Assembly: GCA_002435835.1 (NCBI GenBank)
Contig: DIVM01000378.1
Coordinates: forward strand, 1 to 20,868
Direction: 5' to 3'
Length of the DNA stretch: 20,868 bases
Source: Firmicutes bacterium UBA6132
Lineage (GTDB): Bacteria > Bacillota_A > Clostridia > Tissierellales > Sedimentibacteraceae
Below are positions 1-6,775 of this stretch, piece after piece. Position 1 is the stretch's first letter. Every line of letters begins with the position of its first letter. The notes under the pieces are model-generated. The model worked only from the letters and a program-made list of their open reading frames with translations. It was not told the origin of the DNA and searched no databases. The translations under genes were made by a program, and so were the position numbers.

Positions 1-948
1 ATTTGTAAAATAATTAATATTTTCATTGCAAACTACATTAAATACATTATCTTTTCCTAAGTAAACAGGTGAAGTTTTTAATACTTCTCCTTTTTTTCCA
101 AACATCATATTTTTATAATTTGCAAATCCATCATTTAATAATTTTGTTGTTTCAGCAAATCTAACTTTTGAATTGTCGCATCCTAATACAACTGCAATAA
201 GAGAAGTATCATTTCTTTTAGCAGCTGCGGAAAAACAATACTTTGCTTCATTCGTATAACCAGTTTTACCACCTAAAAGACCATCATAATTATTTATGAG
301 TCTATTAGTATTAACTAAAACTTGCTCTGAATCTTTTTCTTTTCCTACTAAAATGCTATCCATCCATGTAAGCAGATATTTGTTTACATAATCATATTTT
401 AGTAACTCTTTTGTCATTAAAGCTATATCATATGCTGTCGTGTAATGCTGATCTACGGGTAGACCTGTAACATTTACAAAATTAGTATTTTTCATTCCTA
501 ATTCTATTGCTTTGTCATTCATTGCTTTAGCAGCGCCTTCTTCAGAACCATAAAGAAATTCTGCCATAGCTACAGAAGCATCATTAGCTGAACGCATGCA
601 AATAGCTTTTAACATGCTTTCTACACTTTGAACTTCATTTGCTTCTAAGAAAACTTGGCTTCCACCCATGCCTGAAGCATATTCCGAAACCGTTAGTTCT
701 TGATTTAAAGCAATTTCACCTGAGTTCAATTTTTCTGAAATAAGCACTAAAAGCATTATTTTCGTTATACTTGCAGGTGCCATTTTATCATCTTTATTTT
801 TTTCAAACAATACTTGACCACCATCTGCATGTATTAAAACAGCTGATCTCGATTGCAAACTGTCAGGTTCAATAGCAAATGTGTTTAAAGGCATGGAACA
901 CAGAATTAACATCATTACAAAAAACAATATGGCTATTTTTTTCTTCAT
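1..948 (-). CDS. dacF: D-alanyl-D-alanine carboxypeptidase DacF-like (3' end outside window)
   Basis: Penicillin-binding serine carboxypeptidase (peptidase S11) that removes the terminal D-Ala from peptidoglycan stem peptides. It is exported and probably membrane-tethered. The 316 codons present start with a signal peptide (about residues 1-25, ending NTFA). The three active-site motifs follow: SITK (S60 nucleophile, K63), SAN (120-122) and KTG (228-230). The reading frame is still open at base 1, so the C-terminal domain and membrane anchor are missing from view; family members are usually about 380-400 residues. The start is chosen because AGGAGG lies 8 bases upstream. Position after deoB matches the B. 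subtilis drm-punA-dacF-spoIIA order, so spoIIAA-spoIIAB-sigF may follow beyond the window (inference). Two Spo0A-box-like sites lie upstream. Another S11 paralogue (dacA/dacB type) is possible from sequence alone; dacF rests on synteny. Confidence 0.88.
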   Translation of the reverse strand, partial: MKKKIAILFFVMMLILCSMPLNTFAIEPDSLQSRSAVLIHADGGQVLFEKNKDDKMAPASITKIMLLVLISEKLNSGEIALNQELTVSEYASGMGGSQVFLEANEVQSVESMLKAICMRSANDASVAMAEFLYGSEEGAAKAMNDKAIELGMKNTNFVNVTGLPVDQHYTTAYDIALMTKELLKYDYVNKYLLTWMDSILVGKEKDSEQVLVNTNRLINNYDGLLGGKTGYTNEAKYCFSAAAKRNDTSLIAVVLGCDNSKVRFAETTKLLNDGFANYKNMMFGKKGEVLKTSPVYLGKDNVFNVVCNENINYFTN

Positions 949-1048
949 AAAAATTACCTCCTTATATCTTTATGAATTAGAATAACCATATTTTATTTAA
1001 GTATTCATTTCACATTACTTTCATATATTAAAAATAACTGAATGTTTT

Positions 1049-1105
1049 TGTCGTATTTTTTAGATTTAGGGCTTTATGGACCGTCCCTGTTTCCTATTTG
1101 TCGAA
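1049..1105. promoter_or_regulatory. Two Spo0A-box-like sites upstream of dacF
   Basis: The plus strand carries TGTCGAA at 1099-1105, inside TTTGTCGAATAA, a full match to the core Spo0A~P box. A second site, TGTCGTA at 1049-1055, inside TTTTTGTCGTATTTTT, has one core mismatch. They have the same orientation and their starts are 50 bp apart, about five helical turns. Both lie between deoB and dacF, about 100 and 150 bp upstream of the dacF start codon. Sequence match only; no convincing core promoter was placed relative to them. Confidence 0.5.
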
Positions 1106-1136
1106 TAAGCGGTAATTTAGTCTATTTCCTAAGCAA

Positions 1137-2306
1137 TTAAATTATTTTGCTTAATATACTATACCCTTCTATTTGGTTATTTATATTCAGCATATTAAGT
1201 ATAGTTTTACCTATACATGAAAATGAATCAAGTGTTCCAAAATTAGTGTTTTGTTTTATTGATTTTCCATAAATTATTAAAGGAATATATTCTCTTGAAT
1301 GATCAGTGCTTTCTGTTGTAGGGTCACATCCATGATCAGCAGTTATAATTAAAACATCATCATCGTTTAAATTTTCCATAATTTCTGGTAATTTATGATC
1401 AAAATATTGTAATGCCTCTGCATATCCATTTAAGTCATTTCTATGTCCGTATATCATATCAAAATCAACTAAGTTTGTGAATATTAAACCTTCAAAATTT
1501 TCTTTTAAAGCGTTTATTGTTGTAGAAATTCCATCTTCATTATTAGTTGTATGATTAGATTTTGTTATTCCTTTATTGACAAATATATCTTCAATTTTAC
1601 CTATGGCGAAAACTTCTTTATTATTATTCTTAATATAATCAAGCATTGTATCCTGTGGAGGTACTAATGAGAAATCTTTTCTGTTTTTAGTTCTTGTAAA
1701 ATTATTTTCTGAACCTATAAATGGTCTTGCAATAACTCTTCCTACTCCCTGTTCACCTTGAAGCATCTCTCTTGCTATTTTACATATTTGGTATAATTCA
1801 CTTAAAGGGACAACTTCTTCGTGTGCAGCTATTTGAAAAACACTGTCTGCTGATGTATAAACAATCAAATCACCAGATTCTACATGTTTTTGTCCTAAAA
1901 CTTTTATAATTTCTGTTCCTGAAGCTGGGTAATTGCCAATTGTTTTTCTTCCAACTTTATTTTCAAAATCCTTAATAAAGCTCTCGGGAAATCCATTTGG
2001 ATATGTTGGAAATGGGTTTTGTAAAGATATTCCACTTATTTCCCAATGGCCAGTTGTTGTATCCTTACCTTTTGATTTTTCATTGCATCTGCCTACAGAA
2101 CCAATAAATAGGTCAGATTTTTTCAAATCTTCTAAACCTTCTATATTTAAAAGCCCTAATTTTTCTAAGTTAGGAAGTGAAAAGCTTTGTTTGTTTTTAT
2201 ATATATTTTTTATAGTATTGCTTCCTTCATCCCCGTATTCTTTTGCATCAGGAAGTTCTCCTATACCTACACTGTCTAATACTATTAATACTGCTCTTTT
2301 AATCAT
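1137..2306 (-). CDS. deoB: Phosphopentomutase
   Basis: Interconverts ribose/deoxyribose 1-phosphate and 5-phosphate in nucleoside salvage and catabolism; a cytosolic metalloenzyme of the alkaline phosphatase superfamily. The 389 residues match the usual family length. Visible motifs: DSVGIGELPDA at the N-terminus (D11 metal ligand), KDTTTGHWE (81-89) containing the phosphorylated threonine, DFDMIYGHRND (281-291), ADHGCDPT (323-330) and TDHSREY (334-340), which together supply the two-manganese site. The start is supported by AAAGGAG about 7 bases upstream. It sits 36 bp after the xerD-like gene, in the same operon, as drm follows ripX in B. subtilis. The purine nucleoside phosphorylase gene (punA) that usually follows is absent; a roughly 190-bp non-coding gap leads to dacF. 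Confidence 0.97.
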   Translation of the reverse strand: MIKRAVLIVLDSVGIGELPDAKEYGDEGSNTIKNIYKNKQSFSLPNLEKLGLLNIEGLEDLKKSDLFIGSVGRCNEKSKGKDTTTGHWEISGISLQNPFPTYPNGFPESFIKDFENKVGRKTIGNYPASGTEIIKVLGQKHVESGDLIVYTSADSVFQIAAHEEVVPLSELYQICKIAREMLQGEQGVGRVIARPFIGSENNFTRTKNRKDFSLVPPQDTMLDYIKNNNKEVFAIGKIEDIFVNKGITKSNHTTNNEDGISTTINALKENFEGLIFTNLVDFDMIYGHRNDLNGYAEALQYFDHKLPEIMENLNDDDVLIITADHGCDPTTESTDHSREYIPLIIYGKSIKQNTNFGTLDSFSCIGKTILNMLNINNQIEGYSILSKII

Positions 2307-2342
2307 CTTATTTCTCCTTTGCTAGTAATATTTAAATTTTAT

Positions 2343-3224
2343 TTATACCCTTGGAAAAGTTTTTTTAAACACTTCAAGAGATTTAATTTCTATACTGTTT
2401 AAATAATTCTGTGTTGCTGCAATTGAAGTTAAACCCATTAATTCTTGAACAGTGCGAAGATCTGCACCGTGGGTTAAAAGATGTACTGCAAATGAATTTC
2501 TTAATATTTGAGGTGACAATTCTTTTGTGTTTTGTAGAATAGTCTCATAATATTTTAATATTTTCCATATACCCTGTCTTGAAATATTTTCTCCGTTTGC
2601 ATTAATAAATAAAAATTTATTAGATTCTTTACTTTTAATATCTCTAAAATTATTAATATAATTCATAATAGCATTTTTTGATATGTCACTTAAAGGTAGA
2701 ATTCTTTCCTTTGTTCCTTCTACATTTATAATTCCTGCATTTAAATTAACATCCACTATTTTCAAACTTATTAATTCAGTAACCTTAATGCCCGAAGAAT
2801 ATAAAAGCTCTAATATGGCACTGTCTCTTGAGCCCTTGAATGTATTTGTGTTAGGAATGCTCATTAGTTCAGTGATCTGTTCTTCAGATAATATAACAGG
2901 TACTTTTTTTATTTGTTTTGGACTGTGGATGCTAAGAGCCGGATTATCAGATACTGATTTATTTTTTTTCAAATATTCAAAAAAGTTTTTAAGTGAAGAT
3001 ATTGATCTTGAAATAGTAGATGAACTCTTACCATGTTTTTGCATATCAACTAAATATGTAAGTATTTGAGCTTTTTTTGTTTGTACAATATTTATTTTGT
3101 AATTGTTATATAAATATTCATCAAAACTAATTACATCATAAACATAGGAACTAATTGTATTTACACTTAAGTTTTTAGAATTTAAATATTCTTTATAGGA
3201 CTCAATAAAAGTAGTATTATTCAT
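2343..3224 (-). CDS. xerD: XerD-like tyrosine recombinase with eroded active site
   Basis: XerC/XerD-type site-specific recombinases resolve chromosome dimers at dif. This protein has the full two-domain layout: an N-terminal SAM-like core-binding domain (about 1-90) and a C-terminal catalytic domain (about 108-293). Its 293 residues equal the family length. The surrounding signatures are clear (LSPQILRNSFAVHLL, GADLRTVQELMG, TQNY). By eye alignment to E. coli XerD, however, the catalytic set R-K-H-R-H-Y reads K147, E169, Q239, R242, L265, Y274. Only the second arginine and the nucleophilic tyrosine remain. The codons (AAG, GAA, CAA, TTA) are clear and the frame is intact, so this is not simple gene decay. 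Its start overlaps the spoIIM stop by one base (TAATG), suggesting translational coupling. The position between spoIIM and deoB is that of B. subtilis ripX/xerD. Function is unsure: probably not a competent recombinase. Confidence 0.85.
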   Translation of the reverse strand: MNNTTFIESYKEYLNSKNLSVNTISSYVYDVISFDEYLYNNYKINIVQTKKAQILTYLVDMQKHGKSSSTISRSISSLKNFFEYLKKNKSVSDNPALSIHSPKQIKKVPVILSEEQITELMSIPNTNTFKGSRDSAILELLYSSGIKVTELISLKIVDVNLNAGIINVEGTKERILPLSDISKNAIMNYINNFRDIKSKESNKFLFINANGENISRQGIWKILKYYETILQNTKELSPQILRNSFAVHLLTHGADLRTVQELMGLTSIAATQNYLNSIEIKSLEVFKKTFPRV

Positions 3225-3805
3225 TATCTCACCAACAATTCACTTAAGATTTTTATATAACAACTATAGCCAAGACTGTAAGCAGAAATTATCAGTAAAT
3301 ATATTAAAGAAAATTCCATGTAGCTTGAAAGTATTATATCAAATTTATGTGAAATAGTCTCTATTTTTTTTGTCTTTTTTGTATACTTAGAAATAGAACT
3401 CGATACAAAAGTAAAATAAAATAAAAGAGGATAAAATATAAAATAATCTAAAAAAGTAAGCACTAAATACATTTTATCTGTTTCCATAATTTTAAAAAGA
3501 TATAATACTGATAATCCATAATATAATGAAAAAAATCCAAAAAAGCTATTAATAAGTGCACTTTGTCCAATTATTGTTAAAACAATTAATATAATAAAAT
3601 ATGTAATATTACGTTTTATCATTTTTAAAAAAATTGAACTTAAATTTAATTGCCTAATATTTTGATAATCTATTGCGATTATATTTTTTTGACCTAATAA
3701 GACATAAATAAAAGCTGATAAAATTAGTGCTGACATCATAATTATTAATAAAAATATTAATTTTTTATGTTCTGAATACACTAATTTTTTAAACGATTTA
3801 TTCAT
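3224..3805 (-). CDS. spoIIM: Stage II sporulation protein M
   Basis: SpoIIM works with SpoIID and SpoIIP (the DMP complex) in the mother-cell membrane to thin septal peptidoglycan and drive engulfment. The 193-residue protein is very hydrophobic, with about five membrane segments starting near residue 16 (LIFLLIIMMSALILSAF), close to the usual length of about 200. Primary sequence conservation is modest, so the name rests on topology and on the conserved nudF-spoIIM-xerD order. AGGAGG lies 7 bases before the ATG. A sigma-E-like -10 (CATATTAT, minus strand, 3840-3833) lies in the 64-bp gap after nudF, but I see no good -35 for it; read-through from the nudF promoter is the alternative. Confidence 0.85.
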   Translation of the reverse strand: MNKSFKKLVYSEHKKLIFLLIIMMSALILSAFIYVLLGQKNIIAIDYQNIRQLNLSSIFLKMIKRNITYFIILIVLTIIGQSALINSFFGFFSLYYGLSVLYLFKIMETDKMYLVLTFLDYFIFYPLLFYFTFVSSSISKYTKKTKKIETISHKFDIILSSYMEFSLIYLLIISAYSLGYSCYIKILSELLVR

Positions 3806-3869
3806 AAAAAAACCTCCTAACCGCTATATTTAATAATATGCTTGCTAAGAGATTTAATTACTATTTGAA

Positions 3870-4394
3870 TTAGTTATTTAACCAATATAAAATTCCTATT
3901 ATTGTTTTACTATCTGTTATTGATCCGTTATCTAACATTTGTTTTATCTGTTCTTTGGTTACATGCATTATTTCTATATTTTCATCTTCATCAAATTTTG
4001 TTTGACCTGATGTTAATCCTTCTGCCTTATATAAAAAAACTTTTTCGTTTGTAAAACCAGGTGAAGAATAAAATTCATATACTTTTTTTATATTCGCTGT
4101 TTCATAACCTGTTTCTTCTTTTAATTCTCTAATAGCACATTCCATGGGGTCTTCTGAAACATTCATTAATCCTGCAGGTATTTCATATAAATAATCTTCA
4201 ACAGCTTTCCTATATTGTTTTACAAGAATTATTTCCTCTTTATCACTTATTGCGATAACAGCAGATGCACTTTTATGATCTACGATTTCTCTTTTAGCAT
4301 ATTTTTGATTTTCAAGTTCTACTGTATCAACACGTAAATTAACTATTTTACCTTCAAATATTTTTTCGCTTTTAACTGTAAATTCTTTGTTCAA
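3870..4394 (-). CDS. nudF: ADP-ribose pyrophosphatase (Nudix hydrolase)
   Basis: Nudix hydrolase expected to split ADP-ribose into AMP and ribose 5-phosphate. A complete Nudix box occupies residues 75-97 (G75, E81, R89-E90, E93-E94, G96), preceded by the EIPAG segment (71-75) typical of the ADP-ribose pyrophosphatase branch. The length of 174 residues is normal. Translation appears to start at a TTG codon: GAGGAGG ends 5 bases upstream, and the nearby upstream ATG is out of frame and stops at once. It has its own sigma-A-like promoter just after the spo0A terminator and is probably the first gene of a nudF-spoIIM-xerD-deoB unit, as in B. subtilis. Ribose 5-phosphate output fits loosely with DeoB downstream. 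Confidence 0.93.
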   Translation of the reverse strand: MNKEFTVKSEKIFEGKIVNLRVDTVELENQKYAKREIVDHKSASAVIAISDKEEIILVKQYRKAVEDYLYEIPAGLMNVSEDPMECAIRELKEETGYETANIKKVYEFYSSPGFTNEKVFLYKAEGLTSGQTKFDEDENIEIMHVTKEQIKQMLDNGSITDSKTIIGILYWLNN

Positions 4395-4433
4395 AATTTC
4401 CTCCTCATAAAAGCTTGTTGGTTTTCAATAGTA

Positions 4434-4461
4434 ATAATATCACTTTTTATTAAGTTGTCAA
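4434..4461 (-). promoter_or_regulatory. Sigma-A-like promoter of nudF operon
   Basis: On the minus strand a perfect TTGACA (4461-4456) is followed after 16 bases by TATTAT (4439-4434). It lies between the spo0A terminator and the nudF start, giving a leader of about 30 bases. Confidence 0.6.
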
Positions 4462-4478
4462 GGCATTTATATTCAAAC

Positions 4479-4501
4479 AAAAAAAGAGCCATATCTGGCT
4501 C
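4479..4501 (-). terminator. Intrinsic terminator after spo0A
   Basis: Minus strand: GAGCCA, loop GATA, TGGCTC (4501-4486), followed by seven T (4485-4479). It begins 10 bases after the spo0A stop codon. Confidence 0.9.
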
Positions 4502-4511
4502 AATATAATCT

Positions 4512-5306
4512 CTATGATACTTTTTGTTCTAATCTTAATTTATCAGAAATCATAGCTATAAATTCAGAATTTGTAGGTTTGCCCTTATTGTTTTGAATAG
4601 TATAGCCAAATATATTGTTTATAGTTTCAATTTTACCCCTTGTCCAAGCAACTTCAATTGCATGTCTTATTGCTCTTTCAACTCTGCTTGGTGTTGTTCC
4701 ATATTTTTGAGCAATCATTGGATATAATTCTTTTGTAATTGCCCCTAATAATTCTATATTGTTTACTACATCTATTATTGAAGTTCTTAAATATTGATAA
4801 CCTTTAATATGTGCAGGAACCCCCACTTCATGCAATATTTCAGTTATTTTTACTTCTAGGCTAACTTCAGCATTTATTTTTTCATTATATACTACTTCTT
4901 TATTTTTATTTTGAACTTTTGATGTTTCAAATTCTGATATTTGTAAAAGTCTGTCTGCAAAAGATTCAAAGTTAAACGGTTTAACTATGTAATAATCAAC
5001 ACCCATGTTTATTGCTCTTTGAGTTACTTTATCATGACCTACTGCTGATAATATAATTACTTTAGGATATTTTTTAAGTTCCTTTTTTTGTAATTTCTCT
5101 AAAACTCCCAAACCGTCAAGATGTGGCATTATTATATCTAATATTAAAATATCAGGTTCGCATCTTTCCACAGCTTCTAAAGCTTTAATTCCATCATCAG
5201 CCATATCAACAATATCAAAACAATTTTTACTTGCTAAAAAATCTTTTAAAATTAATCTAAATTCTTTATTGTCATCAGCTATAACGATTTTTACCTTTTT
5301 TTGCAT
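4512..5306 (-). CDS. spo0A: Sporulation master response regulator Spo0A
   Basis: DNA-binding response regulator whose phosphorylated form binds 0A boxes and switches cells into sporulation. The N-terminal receiver domain (about 5-125) has the acidic pair D11-D12, the phospho-acceptor D57 in [10 protein letters not shown]87 and K109. A variable linker follows. The effector domain (about 150-264) contains the near-invariant Spo0A helix region [15 protein letters not shown]. The 264 residues are normal. The start is supported by a GGGGG-type site 8 bases upstream. It lies downstream of spoIVB with 314 bp between, as in other spore formers, and has its own terminator. Upstream are two copies of a sigma-H-like element and a CodY-like palindrome, in line with known sigma-H control of spo0A in B. 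subtilis. Confidence 0.98.
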   Translation of the reverse strand: MQKKVKIVIADDNKEFRLILKDFLASKNCFDIVDMADDGIKALEAVERCEPDILILDIIMPHLDGLGVLEKLQKKELKKYPKVIILSAVGHDKVTQRAINMGVDYYIVKPFNFESFADRLLQISEFETSKVQNKNKEVVYNEKINAEVSLEVKITEILHEVGVPAHIKGYQYLRTSIIDVVNNIELLGAITKELYPMIAQKYGTTPSRVERAIRHAIEVAWTRGKIETINNIFGYTIQNNKGKPTNSEFIAMISDKLRLEQKVS

Positions 5307-5343
5307 TTTAATCCCCCTATTAAAATATTCTTACTTATACAAT

Positions 5344-5370
5344 ATACGCATAATATTTTAAAATTCCTTT
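5344..5370 (-). promoter_or_regulatory. Sigma-H-like promoter of spo0A, proximal copy
   Basis: Minus strand AAAGGAATT (5370-5362) fits the sigma-H -35 RWAGGAXXT. Thirteen bases later CGTAT (5348-5344) fits the -10 HGAAT with one mismatch. A start near 5336 would give a leader of about 30 bases, a good distance for spo0A. Confidence 0.5.
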
Positions 5371-5441
5371 TTTTTTTATTAATTTTTTTAAAAATTTTTG
5401 AAATATTTTATATTAATACAATTAATGCGTTTATATTATAT

Positions 5442-5458
5442 ATATATTCTGAATATAT
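5442..5458. promoter_or_regulatory. CodY-like palindrome upstream of spo0A
   Basis: ATATATTC-T-GAATATAT is a perfect 8-bp inverted repeat around a single T. Its centre TTCTGAA matches the core of the CodY box AATTTTCWGAAAATT, with 11 of 15 positions agreeing. It lies at the start point predicted for the distal sigma-H-like element. In such AT-rich DNA a chance palindrome is possible. Confidence 0.3.
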
Positions 5459-5464
5459 TAAAAT

Positions 5465-5491
5465 ATACGCAAAATATTTAGTAATTCCTTC
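5465..5491 (-). promoter_or_regulatory. Sigma-H-like promoter of spo0A, distal copy
   Basis: Minus strand GAAGGAATT (5491-5483), 13 bases, then CGTAT (5469-5465). The layout is identical to the proximal copy; the bases between have diverged while the two boxes are kept. Confidence 0.4.
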
Positions 5492-5559
5492 TTTTTATTC
5501 AAAATTTTATTATTTTTTTAAATTTTAATTATGTAATTAAAGAATATATTAGAGTAAAA

Positions 5560-5606
5560 AGAATATTGCTTCATAAAATCACTTAAATGAAGCGATTCAT
5601 GAAGCA
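5560..5606 (-). terminator. Nested hairpin after spoIVB, probable terminator
   Basis: Minus strand outer stem TGCTTCAT/ATGAAGCA (5606-5599 with 5574-5567) encloses an inner stem ATCGCTT-CATTT-AAGTGAT. It is followed by ATATTCTTTTT, a delayed T-tract. It starts 15 bases after the spoIVB stop. The imperfect T-tract leaves room for read-through into spo0A. Confidence 0.55.
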
Positions 5607-5620
5607 TAGTATTTTATAAA

Positions 5621-6721
5621 TTATAATTGTGATCTTTCGCTATTATTAATTTCATTAAATAGCCATTCAATATAAATTCCATATCCTTTAGTTGGATCAT
5701 TCATAAATACATGTGTTATAGCTCCCACTATTTTACCATTTTGTATAACAGGACAACCGCTCATACCTTGAATAATTCCATTTGTTAATTGTAGTAATTC
5801 ATCATCAACTATTTTTATAACAAAACTTTTTTGGTCCGGTCTACTTTGAAAAAATAATTTTGTAATTTCTATATCATATTTTTTAATTTCACTATTTACA
5901 CAAGAATATATTTGTGCAGGACCTATACTGATATCTTCTCTGTTTCCAACTTCTATTAAATCATTTTTAAAATATTTTAAACCATACTCATTAATATTTC
6001 CATAAATACCGAAATCAGTATTATCATTTACTGTTCCTAAATTTTCTTCATCTTTTAAAATATAACCAATGATTTCACCAGGTTCTCCTTTTTTGCCAAG
6101 TTTAATATTTGTAATATTAGCTTTAGAAATAACACCTGTTTCTATATCGATTAAATCACCTGTATCAGCATCTGAAATTCCATGTCCTATAGCACTAAAT
6201 TTTCCTGTTTCAGGATCTATAAAGGTTACTGTACCTATACCTGCTATATCATCCCTTGCCCAAAATCCAAATTTTATTTCATTACTATTATACATTTGAA
6301 CAGGTGTTATTGAATAGTTTGATATAATACCATCCCTTTCTACTTTTAAATCATAGGGCTTTATACCGTATTCTTCAGTATAACTTAAAATATCTTCAGT
6401 TGATTTTACTGAAATTGTATCGATGCTTAAAATTTTATCACCAATTTGTATTCCAGATATTTTAGCAGGAGATGTTGATACTTTGTCATCATTGACTATA
6501 TCCGCTAATCCCACAACTAAAACACCTTCAGTTTTTAATTCTACGCCAATTGTTTGACCACCTACCATGACGTATTTTTTTTCTAAATCTGTGTTCTGAT
6601 CACCAAATTTATTTAAAATATATGGATTAGTTTTTAAATCAAATCCGTATAATACAGCAGTAAAAACTATTGCCATAAAAAAAATGAAGAGCAAAACTCT
6701 TTTAGCGTAATTATGCATCAT
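5621..6721 (-). CDS. spoIVB: SpoIVB serine peptidase
   Basis: Forespore-made protease secreted into the intermembrane space, where it cuts SpoIVFA and so triggers pro-sigma-K processing in the mother cell. Layout in order: an N-terminal membrane anchor (about 9-25), a PDZ domain (about 60-135), and a trypsin-like SA-clan protease domain. The likely triad is H180 (AIGHGI), D306 (15 residues before the serine, as in B. subtilis) and S321 in GMSGCP, where most relatives have GMSGSP; the nucleophile is kept. At 366 residues it is shorter than the 425 of B. subtilis, mainly at the N-terminus. AAAGGGAG precedes the ATG-ATG start. The recN-spoIVB-spo0A order is conserved. A sigma-F/G-like promoter fills the 54-bp gap after recN. 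Confidence 0.95.
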   Translation of the reverse strand: MMHNYAKRVLLFIFFMAIVFTAVLYGFDLKTNPYILNKFGDQNTDLEKKYVMVGGQTIGVELKTEGVLVVGLADIVNDDKVSTSPAKISGIQIGDKILSIDTISVKSTEDILSYTEEYGIKPYDLKVERDGIISNYSITPVQMYNSNEIKFGFWARDDIAGIGTVTFIDPETGKFSAIGHGISDADTGDLIDIETGVISKANITNIKLGKKGEPGEIIGYILKDEENLGTVNDNTDFGIYGNINEYGLKYFKNDLIEVGNREDISIGPAQIYSCVNSEIKKYDIEITKLFFQSRPDQKSFVIKIVDDELLQLTNGIIQGMSGCPVIQNGKIVGAITHVFMNDPTKGYGIYIEWLFNEINNSERSQL

Positions 6722-6746
6722 AATCTCCCTTTAAAGTTTTACTCTT

Positions 6747-6775
6747 ACTTTTACCATGTTAAACTGTTTTTATAC
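6747..6775 (-). promoter_or_regulatory. Sigma-F/sigma-G-like promoter of spoIVB
   Basis: Minus strand GTATA (6775-6771), 15 bases, then GGTAAAAGT (6755-6747), which satisfies the sigma-F -10 pattern GGNNANANT at the family spacing. It starts directly after the recN stop codon and ends 25 bases before spoIVB. Confidence 0.5.

Larger units (their letters stand above)
5307..5620. other. AT-rich regulatory region between spoIVB and spo0A
   Basis: These 314 bases hold no credible gene. They contain two diverged copies of a 30-bp direct repeat (5341-5370 and 5462-5491, 25 of 30 positions identical, 121 bp apart), a 17-bp palindrome (5442-5458) and a nested hairpin just after spoIVB (5567-5606). 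Confidence 0.7.

Noticed and set aside
949..1010. Sigma-F-like promoter before dacF (GAATA-14-GGTTATTCT)
   Set aside because: The -10 lacks a key A and the spacing is one base short; too weak to annotate in this AT-rich region.
1933..2325. Plus-strand frame of 130 codons opposite deoB
   Set aside because: Antisense shadow of a strongly conserved gene; no ribosome site.
5301..5528. Plus-strand frame of 75 codons upstream of spo0A
   Set aside because: Phe/Ile/Tyr-rich product of AT-rich regulatory DNA, overlaps the spo0A start and promoters, no ribosome site.
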